This document shows, one piece after another, positions 1 to 6,222 of a stretch of 10,691 bases of DNA. A program made the translations under genes and the position numbers. This DNA is from Microbacterium sp. (GTDB taxonomy: Bacteria > Actinomycetota > Actinomycetes > Actinomycetales > Microbacteriaceae): the NCBI RefSeq assembly GCF_003248605.1, contig NZ_QFPF01000088.1:1-10691 (forward strand), given 5' to 3'. The notes beneath the pieces are model-generated. The model made no database searches and was not told the origin of the DNA. It saw only the letters and a list, made by a program, of their open reading frames with translations. Numbering within the stretch: position 1 is the first letter of the stretch; each line of letters begins with the position of its first letter.

Positions 1-235
1 TGATGGTCGCGTCCAACTCTTCCTGCATCACCGGTGAGACGATGCGGGCGAGGATGTCGTTGCCCGCGCCGGCTGCGGAGGGCACGATCCACTCGATCGT
101 GGTTCCCGCGTCGGGCCATGCCTCTGAAGAGGGTTCGGCGCTCGGCGACGCTTCGGCGGTGCTCGAGCAGGCGGCGAGGGATGCCGCGGCGAGGGCGGCG
201 AGGGCGGCGAGTGTCAGTCGACGGTAACTGTTCAC
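1..235 (-). CDS. tctC: TctC-type substrate-binding lipoprotein of the TTT transporter (N-terminus, cut by window edge)
   Basis: This is the extracytoplasmic solute-binding subunit of a tripartite tricarboxylate transporter. It captures a carboxylate outside the membrane and delivers it to TctA/TctB. The visible 78 residues begin with a lipoprotein signal: Arg5-Arg6, an Ala/Leu-rich core, then a lipobox ending LAAC with Cys23 as the lipidation site. A Ser/Ala/Glu-rich linker follows, then the mature N-terminus around residues 47-75 (IEWIVPSAAGAGNDILAR), which matches the family's first strand and phosphate-loop-like 'PxxxGGxxD' region. The start is GTG at 235, because AAGGAG lies 8 bases upstream and the GTGA overlaps the tctA stop, implying translational coupling. 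The rest lies beyond position 1. The ligand cannot be predicted, since TTT binding proteins take citrate, aromatic acids, sugar acids and others. Confidence 0.9.
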   Translation of the reverse strand, partial: MNSYRRLTLAALAALAAASLAACSSTAEASPSAEPSSEAWPDAGTTIEWIVPSAAGAGNDILARIVSPVMQEELDATI

Positions 236-1782
236 TTTGTGGTCTCCTTCTCAGTGGGGATTGTGTTGCGGGTGGGACGCGGGCGCCGCGGACTGCGGCG
301 CCCTACGAGGGTGGCGAGGAGGGGGCGGAAGACGCCCAGGAGAAGCGCAACGACACAGACGACGAGTAGTCCGATCGCGATGGGGCTGCTGGTGAAGATG
401 CCCCAGTCGCCACGCGAGAGCGCGAGGGAGCGTTGGAAGTTCTCCTCCAGCATCGGCCCCAAGATGATCGCGAGTACCAGTGGTGTCAGCGGAACGCGTA
501 GCAGGTGGAACACGTAGCCGATGACGCCGGCGGTGACCATGACGTAGATCTCGAATGTGTTGCCGCCGATCGAGAAAGTTCCTAGGAACATGAAGGCGAG
601 GATCGCTGCCATCAGGTAGGCGAAGGGCAGCCGAAGCACGGCGACCCAGACGCGCACCAGCGGCACGTTGAGGATCAGGAGGATGACGTTTCCGACCAGA
701 AAGCTCGCGATGATCGCCCAGGCGACTTCGGGGTTGTCTCGGAACAGCAGCGGGCCCGGGATTAGCCCGTTGATGGTGAACGCCCCAGCCATGATGGCGA
801 CCGTCGCGGAAGTGGGGATGCCCAGAGTGAACAGGGGAATCATGGACGAGACGGCCAGCGCGTTGTTCGCGGTCTCGGGACCGGCGACGCCCTCGATCGC
901 TCCCCGCCCGAACTGGGCTCGGTGATGCTTTGAGAACCTCTTTTCGGCGGCGTAGGACGCCAGCGAGGTGGCCGCTCCGGGAGAACCGGGAAGCAACCCC
1001 ATGAAGAATCCGATCACCGAACCTCGGGCGAACGGTCCCCACGAACGGCGGTAATCCTCACGGGTGGGGAAGAGGCGGCCAACCGACAACGGCTTCGGGA
1101 TGCCGCGGGGCCCCCGCTGCGCCTGGGCGAGGATTTCGCTAAGACCGAAGGCGCCCATGACGATGGCGACGAGCGAGATCCCGTCGAACAGCTCCGGCAG
1201 ATCGAAACCGAACCGCACGATGCCCACGCCGGAGTCGATTCCCACGGTGGCGATGGCAAGGCCGAGGCCGGCGCTGACGAGCGCCTTTGCGGGGTTCTTG
1301 CCCGCGAAGCTCGTGATGAGCGAGAGCCCGAGGAAGGCGACGAGGAACAGCTCGGGTGCGCCGAACTCGAGCGCAATACGGGCGAAGGGTGCCACCGCGA
1401 CGAAGCCCAGCACGCCGACCAGGCCGCCGAGGAACGATCCAATGGCGGCGATCACCAGCGCGGGTCCGGCTCGGCCCTGCTTGGCCAGTTCGTAGCCGTC
1501 TAGCGTGGTCGCCACCGACGATGCCTCGCCCGGGATGCGCAAGAGCACGGCGGTGATCGTCCCCCCGAACGCCGCGCCGTAGAGGATCGCTGCGAGCATG
1601 ATGATCGCTGTCGTCGGCGACAGGGTGAAGGTCACCGGGATGAGGAGGGAGACGGCGGCGGCGGGGCCGAAGCCCGGAAGCACCCCGACGAGCATTCCGA
1701 GTACGCACCCCATGAGCGCGAAGAGGAGGTTCTCAGGCGTGAGGACCGTCAGGAGGCCCTGGAAGAGCGCATCGAAGCCCAT
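232..1782 (-). CDS. tctA: TctA large membrane subunit of tripartite tricarboxylate transporter
   Basis: This is the main permease subunit of a TTT secondary transporter, driven by an ion gradient and fed by a TctC binding protein. The 516 residues match the usual family size of about 500. Hydrophobic segments run throughout, as expected for a 10-12 TM protein. The family signatures are present: GVLPGFGP at about 33-40, YGAAFGGT at about 68-75, and the conserved PGEAS...TTLDGYELAKQGRAGPAL stretch at about 84-109. I chose ATG at 1782, two bases after the tctB stop; a TTG at 1788 in the same frame would overlap that stop (TTGA) and add two residues. Neither has a strong ribosome site, so translation probably depends on coupling from tctB. 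The C-terminal 20 residues are Arg/Pro-rich and presumably cytoplasmic. It is the middle gene of tctB-tctA-tctC. Confidence 0.95.
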   Translation of the reverse strand: MGFDALFQGLLTVLTPENLLFALMGCVLGMLVGVLPGFGPAAAVSLLIPVTFTLSPTTAIIMLAAILYGAAFGGTITAVLLRIPGEASSVATTLDGYELAKQGRAGPALVIAAIGSFLGGLVGVLGFVAVAPFARIALEFGAPELFLVAFLGLSLITSFAGKNPAKALVSAGLGLAIATVGIDSGVGIVRFGFDLPELFDGISLVAIVMGAFGLSEILAQAQRGPRGIPKPLSVGRLFPTREDYRRSWGPFARGSVIGFFMGLLPGSPGAATSLASYAAEKRFSKHHRAQFGRGAIEGVAGPETANNALAVSSMIPLFTLGIPTSATVAIMAGAFTINGLIPGPLLFRDNPEVAWAIIASFLVGNVILLILNVPLVRVWVAVLRLPFAYLMAAILAFMFLGTFSIGGNTFEIYVMVTAGVIGYVFHLLRVPLTPLVLAIILGPMLEENFQRSLALSRGDWGIFTSSPIAIGLLVVCVVALLLGVFRPLLATLVGRRSPRRPRPTRNTIPTEKETTK

Positions 1783-1784
1783 GA

Positions 1785-2414
1785 TCAAAACCCGACCATT
1801 CGGAGCAGCTCGAAACCCGCGTGCGGCAGCGCAGTGCCGAGAAGGGTCTCAAAGACGAATCGACTTGCGATGGCCGCCCCAAGCCCTACGATCAGGGCGA
1901 TCCACCATCGCCGCTCACTCACAAGCGTCATGACGGCGAACAGCATCAGCGTCATCGTCGCGAGGTAGCCGAGCCAGGGGAGCACCACGGCGGCGAGGAG
2001 GAGAGCGAGCACGACGATCGCCACCCGCCGCACACCCGTCTTGTCGGGGAGGTCGTTGTCATCGTCCTCCTCATCGATGCCGTCGACCACGAGCACTCCG
2101 ATGGCGGTGTCGGTCGGCGGATCGACACGGTCGAAGCTGTCGCTCGGCTCGCCCCTGCCGGGGCTGTCGGCGCCCGCGTGGCGTCGGCGCCTCTCGCCGA
2201 GAATCTGCAGGGCCCACATCAAGGAACCGAGTGCAACCGCACCGCCGGCGACGAGCGGGAAGAACCCGGCGCCCACGCCGGTCGTGTTCGTCAGGCCGTA
2301 CCCGAGACCGGCGATGGCGATCGCACCGCCACCGAGCATCCCCAGCGTGACGACGCTCCACTCCAGGTATGTCCTGGCGTTCCCTCCGGGGACCGCTGCC
2401 ACATCAGACGTCAT
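1785..2414 (-). CDS. tctB: TctB small membrane subunit of tripartite tricarboxylate transporter
   Basis: This is the small, poorly conserved membrane subunit that partners TctA (209 residues; family usually 140-200). Four hydrophobic segments are visible, at about residues 18-40, 48-68, 128-150 and 155-190. The GVGAGFFP motif (about 46-53) corresponds to the GPGFFP-type signature of TctB. Between helices 2 and 3 is a long hydrophilic loop of about 55 residues, first basic (ERRRRH) and then strongly acidic (DEEDDDND). This is longer than typical and accounts for the extra length. The ATG at 2414 follows a moderate GAGAGG site. It is the first gene of the operon and lies directly downstream of the divergent control region. 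Its weak sequence conservation makes operon position and the FFP motif the main evidence. Confidence 0.88.
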   Translation of the reverse strand: MTSDVAAVPGGNARTYLEWSVVTLGMLGGGAIAIAGLGYGLTNTTGVGAGFFPLVAGGAVALGSLMWALQILGERRRRHAGADSPGRGEPSDSFDRVDPPTDTAIGVLVVDGIDEEDDDNDLPDKTGVRRVAIVVLALLLAAVVLPWLGYLATMTLMLFAVMTLVSERRWWIALIVGLGAAIASRFVFETLLGTALPHAGFELLRMVGF

Positions 2415-2445
2415 CGTCTACCGCCTCTCTGCGGATCTGCGAGCT

Positions 2446-2463
2446 CTTGCACACGTGCGCAAG
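2446..2463. promoter_or_regulatory. Palindromic operator candidate 1 in the tctB-rpiR intergenic region
   Basis: CTTGC-A-CACGTG-C-GCAAG reads the same on both strands at 16 of 18 positions, with only the sixth pair mismatched. It lies in the short region between the divergent tctB and rpiR-like genes, just downstream of the inferred tct transcription start. A repressor bound here would block tct expression. Assigning it to the neighbouring RpiR protein is inference from position and symmetry. Confidence 0.55.
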
Positions 2464-2474
2464 TTCAATTGCGC
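2457..2474. promoter_or_regulatory. Palindromic operator candidate 2 (GCGCAA-N6-TTGCGC)
   Basis: Perfect 6-bp arms, GCGCAA and TTGCGC, are separated by GTTCAA. The right arm of candidate 1 forms its left arm, so the two sites share 7 bases and could be occupied alternatively or cooperatively. More TTGC copies follow at 2477-2480 and 2487-2490, and an inverted GCAA at 2513-2516. A family of half-sites spans the promoter region. Confidence 0.5.
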
Positions 2475-2482
2475 GCTTGCAC

Positions 2483-2511
2483 AGGATTGCAGGATAGGAC
2501 ACACTTGTCAA
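2483..2511 (-). promoter_or_regulatory. Probable promoter of the tctBAC operon
   Basis: On the minus strand a perfect TTGACA -35 box lies at 2511-2506. After a 17-bp spacer comes AATCCT at 2488-2483, a poor -10 matching the consensus at 3 of 6 positions. Transcription would start near 2476, on the edge of the palindromes at 2446-2474. The ideal -35 with a weak -10 could mean a different exact -10 or a need for an activator. Confidence 0.45.
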
Positions 2512-2542
2512 CGCAATCGCCTGACGCCTCAAAGGAGAGCGC

Positions 2543-3382
2543 ATGAGTTTTCGAGCTGTGGCAACGCGCCATACCGCCGCACTGAGTGCCAACGAGCAAA
2601 AAGTGATGACGGTCCTTCTCAGCGCCGCGACATCCGATACGACCGCGGCGGACGTCGCCGCACAAGCGGGGACGCACGAATCGACCGTGGTACGCCTGGC
2701 GAAGAAGTTGGGATACCGGGGCTACCCCGATCTTCGGCGCGACCTTCGCGCGGATGAGTCGGATGCGTTCCGTCCGGGCGCACCGATGCGCACAGAGTCG
2801 GGGGCTGATCTCGCAGCATTCGTCGCAGACGAACGGGCCGGTCTCGCGCGGCTTGCGGAGTACGTACATCAGGGCGAGCTGGAAGAGGCCGCCCGAACGC
2901 TCTCCAGGGCGAGTGTCGTCTACGTCTTCGCGAACGCGGACTCTAGCGCTCTGCAAGAACTCCTGGCCCGCAGGTTCCGGCGACTCGGCATGGTGGTGGT
3001 GAGTCTGTCCCCACAGGCGAAGGATCTTGCGGAACGCTTTGTCCCCTTCGACTCCTCCAGCGTGCTTGTCGGATTCGCCCTCCGCGAGACTCCGCGGATG
3101 CTGCCGCCGCTGCTGGGCGAGGCCCGGCGCCGCGGTGGCCGGTCGCTGCTCATTACGGACGTCCCCGGAGCCCATCTCCGGCCGGCCCCCGACCAGACGA
3201 TCGCCGCGATCCGCACTGCGGACAGCGAGTACCGCACCATCTTGGTGCCGATGGCCATCTGCTACGCCCTGCAGCTGGCGATCTACCACCTCGACGCGGA
3301 GCGCTACCGCGCGGTACGCGAAGACGTCGATGGGCTCACACGCATGCTGGGTGGGACGGACGAGATTCCGCTGCGGCCGTGA
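2543..3382 (+). CDS. RpiR/MurR family transcriptional regulator (HTH + SIS domain)
   Basis: This is a cytoplasmic DNA-binding regulator of 279 residues, the normal family size. Residues 1-75 form the RpiR-type helix-turn-helix, with TTAADVAAQAGTHESTVVRL at about 33-52 followed by the family-typical GYRGYPDLRRDLR. Residues about 95-250 form an SIS sugar-phosphate isomerase-like ligand domain, with the SRASVVYVFANADSS strand-turn (121-135) at the start of the fold and LLITD at 202-206. The usual G-x-G-x-S ligand loop is replaced by FANADSS, so the ligand may not be a classical phosphosugar. The start is ATG 2543, after AAAGGAG with a 5-base spacer. It diverges from tctBAC and overlaps the downstream MFS gene by GTGA. 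Control of the tct operon and of itself is inferred from layout and palindromes. Confidence 0.9.
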   Translation: MSFRAVATRHTAALSANEQKVMTVLLSAATSDTTAADVAAQAGTHESTVVRLAKKLGYRGYPDLRRDLRADESDAFRPGAPMRTESGADLAAFVADERAGLARLAEYVHQGELEEAARTLSRASVVYVFANADSSALQELLARRFRRLGMVVVSLSPQAKDLAERFVPFDSSSVLVGFALRETPRMLPPLLGEARRRGGRSLLITDVPGAHLRPAPDQTIAAIRTADSEYRTILVPMAICYALQLAIYHLDAERYRAVREDVDGLTRMLGGTDEIPLRP

Positions 3383-4572
3383 GCGCGCCGCCCTGGAGGG
3401 TAGCGCTCAGCCTTCAGGCTGCCCTGTCGCAGGCATCGTGGGTGGGTGTCCGCATCATGATGGGCTACCGAGCGCTCGAGCTGGGCGGTGGCGCGCTTCT
3501 GCTCGCCATCGTCGCTGCGTCCTTCGCCGTGCCGACCATCGCCGCGGCTCTGCCGGCCGGTCGGCTCAGCGACAGGGTCGGCGGAAGCGTCATCGCGTTC
3601 ACGGGTCTCGTGATCGCGTGCATCGGAGCTGCTATCGCGGTCTTCGTGCCGCAGTCGATCCCTCAACTCATCGTCACTACGCTGATCATCGGCTTCGGGC
3701 ACCTGTTCGTCACGGTGGGGCAGCAGACCTTCGTCGCGCACGCGAGTCGCACGGGGTCCGCTGACAGCGGGTTCGGTACGCTCACCGCCGCCGCATCGCT
3801 CGGCCAGTTGATTGGGCCGCCAGCCGTGACCCTCGCGATGACCCTGGCCTCGTCGACGCCGCACCGCATCAGCATCGGCATCTCGGTGTGCCTGGCGTTC
3901 ACCGCCCTTGCTCTTCCCCTGGTGCTCCTGTTGCGGTCAAGCGACGTAGGGCGAAAATCAGTTCGGCGGAACGGGTCTCGGCGGACACCGCTCGCCGACG
4001 TGATGAGAGCCCCGGAGCTGTGGCGTGCGTTGACGGCCAGCGGCGCCGTCCTTGTCACGGTCGACCTGCTGTATACGTTCGTTCCGCTCTGGGCCGTCTC
4101 GCGCGACATCACGCCGCTCACGGTCGGGCTGCTTTTGGCCCTGCGCGCCGCCGTCTCCGTTCTTAGTCGTCTCGGCCTCGGCCGGCTCGTCGACAGGTTC
4201 GGCCGCCGAACACTTCTCCTCAGCGCGATGGGGATCGGCGCGATCGGGCTCATCGCGCTTCCGTTCGCTGACCAGTGGACCGCGATCCCTGTGATGATCG
4301 CGATGGGCATCGGACTGGGCCTCCCTCAGCCTTTGACCATGGCCTGGACCATCGCGATTACACCCGCAGGGGCACATGGTGCCGCTCTGGGTCTGCGTCT
4401 TACCGCCAACCGCGCCGCGCAAGTCGCTATCCCCCTCCTGGTCGGACTCATTGCCGCTCCGATCGGGCTTGTCGGAATCTTCTGGGCGAACGCGGCGGTG
4501 CTGGCTGGTGGAGTGCTCATCGTCGCCACATCCCATACCAGCGGCACGACCGGCGGTGACGAGGCCCCATGA
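3379..4572 (+). CDS. MFS transporter
   Basis: This is a major facilitator superfamily secondary transporter in the cytoplasmic membrane (397 residues, about 12 hydrophobic segments, normal length). The MFS loop signature appears twice, once per six-helix half: GRLSDRVGG at 61-69 after helix 2 and GRLVDRFGRR at 268-277 after helix 8. GQLIGPPA at 142-149 resembles the helix-5 antiporter motif (motif C), which favours an efflux or exchange role, though weakly. The hydrophilic central loop (about 187-212) is rich in Arg and Ser. The GTG start at 3379 overlaps the regulator's stop, so the two are translationally coupled. The stop is itself overlapped by an ATG of a short ORF. The substrate is unknown. 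Pairing with the RpiR regulator and divergent TTT operon suggests it handles the same or a related compound. Confidence 0.9.
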   Translation: MSAPPWRVALSLQAALSQASWVGVRIMMGYRALELGGGALLLAIVAASFAVPTIAAALPAGRLSDRVGGSVIAFTGLVIACIGAAIAVFVPQSIPQLIVTTLIIGFGHLFVTVGQQTFVAHASRTGSADSGFGTLTAAASLGQLIGPPAVTLAMTLASSTPHRISIGISVCLAFTALALPLVLLLRSSDVGRKSVRRNGSRRTPLADVMRAPELWRALTASGAVLVTVDLLYTFVPLWAVSRDITPLTVGLLLALRAAVSVLSRLGLGRLVDRFGRRTLLLSAMGIGAIGLIALPFADQWTAIPVMIAMGIGLGLPQPLTMAWTIAITPAGAHGAALGLRLTANRAAQVAIPLLVGLIAAPIGLVGIFWANAAVLAGGVLIVATSHTSGTTGGDEAP

Positions 4573-4739
4573 ACGGTCCGCAGCAATCACCGGTGGCATG
4601 GGGGACGCCAGCGATGGCACCGCCGACTACGGGTTTCGCCCCGACACTCTCTGCCAACGAGCAAGAAAATCTATATCGGGAGATCGGCCGTGCCCACGTC
4701 TTGCCCACACGTCACACAGATTGGCTCTCGGTCTGCTGA
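4569..4739 (+). pseudogene. Short ORF after the MFS gene, probably the truncated start of a lost third cistron
   Basis: The ATG at 4569 overlaps the MFS stop (ATGA) and opens 56 codons ending TGA at 4737-4739. The first 38 or so residues read like a real enzyme N-terminus: a Pro/Thr-rich lead, then APTLSANEQENLYREIG with a likely helix. The following Arg/His-rich 15 residues look unrelated and end abruptly. Tight coupling to the two preceding genes is what one expects of a third operon member. The tRNA scar 70 bases downstream offers a mechanism for its loss by recombination or deletion. I do not recognise the family. It could instead be a genuine small protein or a chance frame. The call of a broken gene is inference. 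Confidence 0.4.
4691..4713 (+). repeat. Imperfect tandem repeat near the tRNA scar
   Basis: TGCCCACGTC at 4691-4700 is followed by TGCCCACACGTC at 4702-4713, two near-identical copies 11 bases apart. They lie about 100 bp from the tRNA 3' fragment. Short direct repeats near an att core can be arm sites for a recombinase, but two copies alone are weak evidence. Confidence 0.25.
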
Positions 4740-5104
4740 TCCAACCCGACTCTGAACCCGCGCGATTCAGCGGAATCTGATCGAAATCGACGCCGCAAAC
4801 AGCTTGAATGAGGGTTCGATTCCCTTAGGTGGCTCCGATTCTCGCCGATGACGTTCTCGTCTTTGCGGTGATCGCGCTCGGCCATCGTCGGGACGTCTAC
4901 GAACGTCAACGCATGCCCATGAGCCACCCCCAAACCGGCTCCGTGACGCTGATCCGGTCGACCGGTCGCGAGAATCGCGGCGCACGATGTGCGGATGATC
5001 CGCGTCGGCCCGCGCCGCTGCCGCGCGCAGGCCCGGCCCCGGCATCCCGCCCCCTCTGTTCTAAATCTGCACAGCCGCCGAGCTTGCACTCGCGCCCGTC
5101 CTAC
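4740..5104. other. Gene-poor junction between the transporter block and the monooxygenase block
   Basis: No convincing protein gene is visible here. Open frames on both strands are Arg/Pro/Ser-rich, lack recognisable domains and have no good ribosome sites. The segment holds the tRNA 3' fragment at 4810-4836 and small hairpins such as CGCAC-GAT-GTGCG around 4981-4993 and GCGGAT-G-ATCCGC around 4991-5003. The two hairpins share bases, so only one could form at a time. The upstream regulatory region of the monooxygenase gene must lie at its right end, though I cannot name a good -35/-10 pair. The composition is consistent with a recombination junction. Confidence 0.5.
4810..4836 (+). tRNA. 3' fragment of a tRNA (T-arm and 3' acceptor strand), probable att scar
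   Basis: GAGGG-TTCGATT-CCCTT forms a 5-bp T-stem (one G-U pair) with the canonical TTCGATT loop. AGGTGGC follows as a 7-base 3' acceptor strand, then a discriminator T and CC. A whole tRNA would begin near 4761 with GCCACCT, but no such sequence, D-arm or anticodon arm is there. The piece is therefore only the tRNA 3' end, the part duplicated when elements integrate into tRNA genes. A GCC..GGC acceptor with discriminator T suggests tRNA-Thr, uncertainly. It is not a functional tRNA. Confidence 0.6.
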
Positions 5105-5122
5105 TGTCGAGCACGTTCGACA
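5105..5122. promoter_or_regulatory. Palindrome upstream of the LLM monooxygenase gene (TGTCGA-N6-TCGACA)
   Basis: Perfect 6-bp arms TGTCGA and TCGACA flank GCACGT. The site ends 17 bases before the first ATG of the monooxygenase gene, just ahead of the ribosome site GAGGAAAGG (5128-5136). A dimeric repressor bound here would sit at or just after the promoter. It differs from the TetR-associated repeat at 9740-9759, so the regulator may be another protein. Confidence 0.4.
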
Positions 5123-5139
5123 AGCTTGAGGAAAGGACG

Positions 5140-6171
5140 ATGATGTCTGCACCCACGTTCGGTCTCTGGTACGACTTTCGCAACCCGCAGCAGTATGCGC
5201 AGCCGATCGGGCCTCTTTATCGGGAGACGCTGGATCAGATCGTATGGGCTGAGCAGCTCGGCTTCGGATCGGTGTGGCTGAGTGAGCACCATTTCGCTCC
5301 CGACGACTACGCCTCGTCTCCGCTGATCGTGGCGGCCGCCATCGGGGCGCGCACGACGACGATGCAGATCGCGACGAACATCGTCGTCGCCGCGCTGCAC
5401 AACCCCATCCGCCTCGCCGAGGACGCCAATGCGCTCTCGCTGCTGACGGACGGCCGCTTCGACCTGGGCGTCGGCCTCGGCTACAACGAACGCGAGTTCA
5501 CGTCGTTCGGGCGCGTCCGCAATCAGCGCCCCAGCCTGCTCGAAGACGCGATCGCCATCATCCGCACGGCATGGAGCGGCAGCGACGAGGGCTACCAGGG
5601 CAAACGCCTCTCGATGCCGCCCGTCAAGGTGACCCCGATGGCGGAGAAGACGCCGCGGATGCCGATCGGCGCCGTCGCGCCGGCGGGTATCGAGCGCGCG
5701 GCCCGGCTCGGCGACGGAGTCATCACGCTCTCGAACGCCAGCTTCGACACGTACCTCGATGCGCTCGTCGCCAACGGACGGCCGCTCGAGGACGGCAACA
5801 TCTACGCCAGCCAGTGGGTCGTGCTGGCCGAGGACCCCGAGAAGGAGTGGAGCCGGATCGGCGAGAACGTGCTCTACCAGGTCAACAAGTACATCGAGTG
5901 GGGATCCTTCGAGGGTTCGGGTGTGGCCGATCACTTCGACGCGCCCGACGATCTGCTCGACTTCGGCATCTATCAGCTGTGGGATGCACCGAAGGCGGTC
6001 GACGAGCTGGTCTCGCTCGCCCGCCGCTACCCGCAGGTGCGCGACTATCACTTCTGGGCGCAGTTCCCCGGAGAGACGGTCGAGTCCGGGTCGGCGCGCA
6101 TCCAGTACATCGCCGACAACGTGATCCCGCAGGTCACCAGCCAGCTGACGAGCGAACCCGCTCTGGCCTGA
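5140..6171 (+). CDS. LLM-class flavin-dependent monooxygenase (bacterial luciferase-like)
   Basis: This is a cytoplasmic oxidoreductase of the luciferase-like TIM-barrel superfamily (343 residues, typical). Members use reduced FMN, or F420 in some, to oxygenate organic substrates. Visible hallmarks are the first strand FGLWYDF (7-13), SVWLSEHHF (44-52) with the conserved Glu-His-His, the TNIVVAALHNPIRLAEDANALSLLTDGRFDLGVGLGY block (79-115), and IGAVAPAGIERAARLGDGVI lining the flavin phosphate site. Two adjacent ATGs occur at 5140 and 5143. With GAGGAAAGG upstream, the second has the more usual spacing, a one-residue difference. It is transcribed alone, convergent with the FAD oxidase operon. 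FMN or F420 preference and substrate are not decidable from sequence. A role alongside the neighbouring dehydrogenase and hydrolase is inferred from position only. Confidence 0.9.
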   Translation: MMSAPTFGLWYDFRNPQQYAQPIGPLYRETLDQIVWAEQLGFGSVWLSEHHFAPDDYASSPLIVAAAIGARTTTMQIATNIVVAALHNPIRLAEDANALSLLTDGRFDLGVGLGYNEREFTSFGRVRNQRPSLLEDAIAIIRTAWSGSDEGYQGKRLSMPPVKVTPMAEKTPRMPIGAVAPAGIERAARLGDGVITLSNASFDTYLDALVANGRPLEDGNIYASQWVVLAEDPEKEWSRIGENVLYQVNKYIEWGSFEGSGVADHFDAPDDLLDFGIYQLWDAPKAVDELVSLARRYPQVRDYHFWAQFPGETVESGSARIQYIADNVIPQVTSQLTSEPALA

Positions 6172-6177
6172 CGAGCG

Positions 6178-6214
6178 ACCGGGCCGAGCCGATGCCTCAG
6201 CGGATCGGCCCGGT
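6178..6214. terminator. Bidirectional stem-loop terminator between convergent genes
   Basis: ACCGGGCCGA (6178-6187) and TCGGCCCGGT (6205-6214) pair perfectly over 10 bp around a 17-base loop. It lies between the stop codons of the convergent monooxygenase (6171) and FAD oxidase (6223). There is no clear U-tract on either strand, as is common for high-GC actinobacterial terminators. Confidence 0.7.
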
Positions 6215-6222
6215 CCGGCTCC

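Noticed and set aside
4681..4701. Resemblance to the common Illumina sequencing adapter, with the same peptide EIGRAHV in frame
   Set aside because: It matches the adapter at 17 of 21 bases and every difference is synonymous. Real adapter contamination would be near-identical and at a contig end. I treat it as coincidence, though checking read coverage here would settle it.
4761..4836. A complete tRNA gene ending at 4836
   Set aside because: No GCCACCT 5' acceptor strand, D-arm or anticodon stem can be found in the preceding 50 bases.
4712..5152. Open frames on both strands in the junction (104-146 residues)
   Set aside because: They have no domains, low-complexity Arg/Pro/Ser composition and no ribosome sites. 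The PPKGIEPSFKL-like peptide in one minus-strand frame is the usual false translation of a tRNA T-arm.
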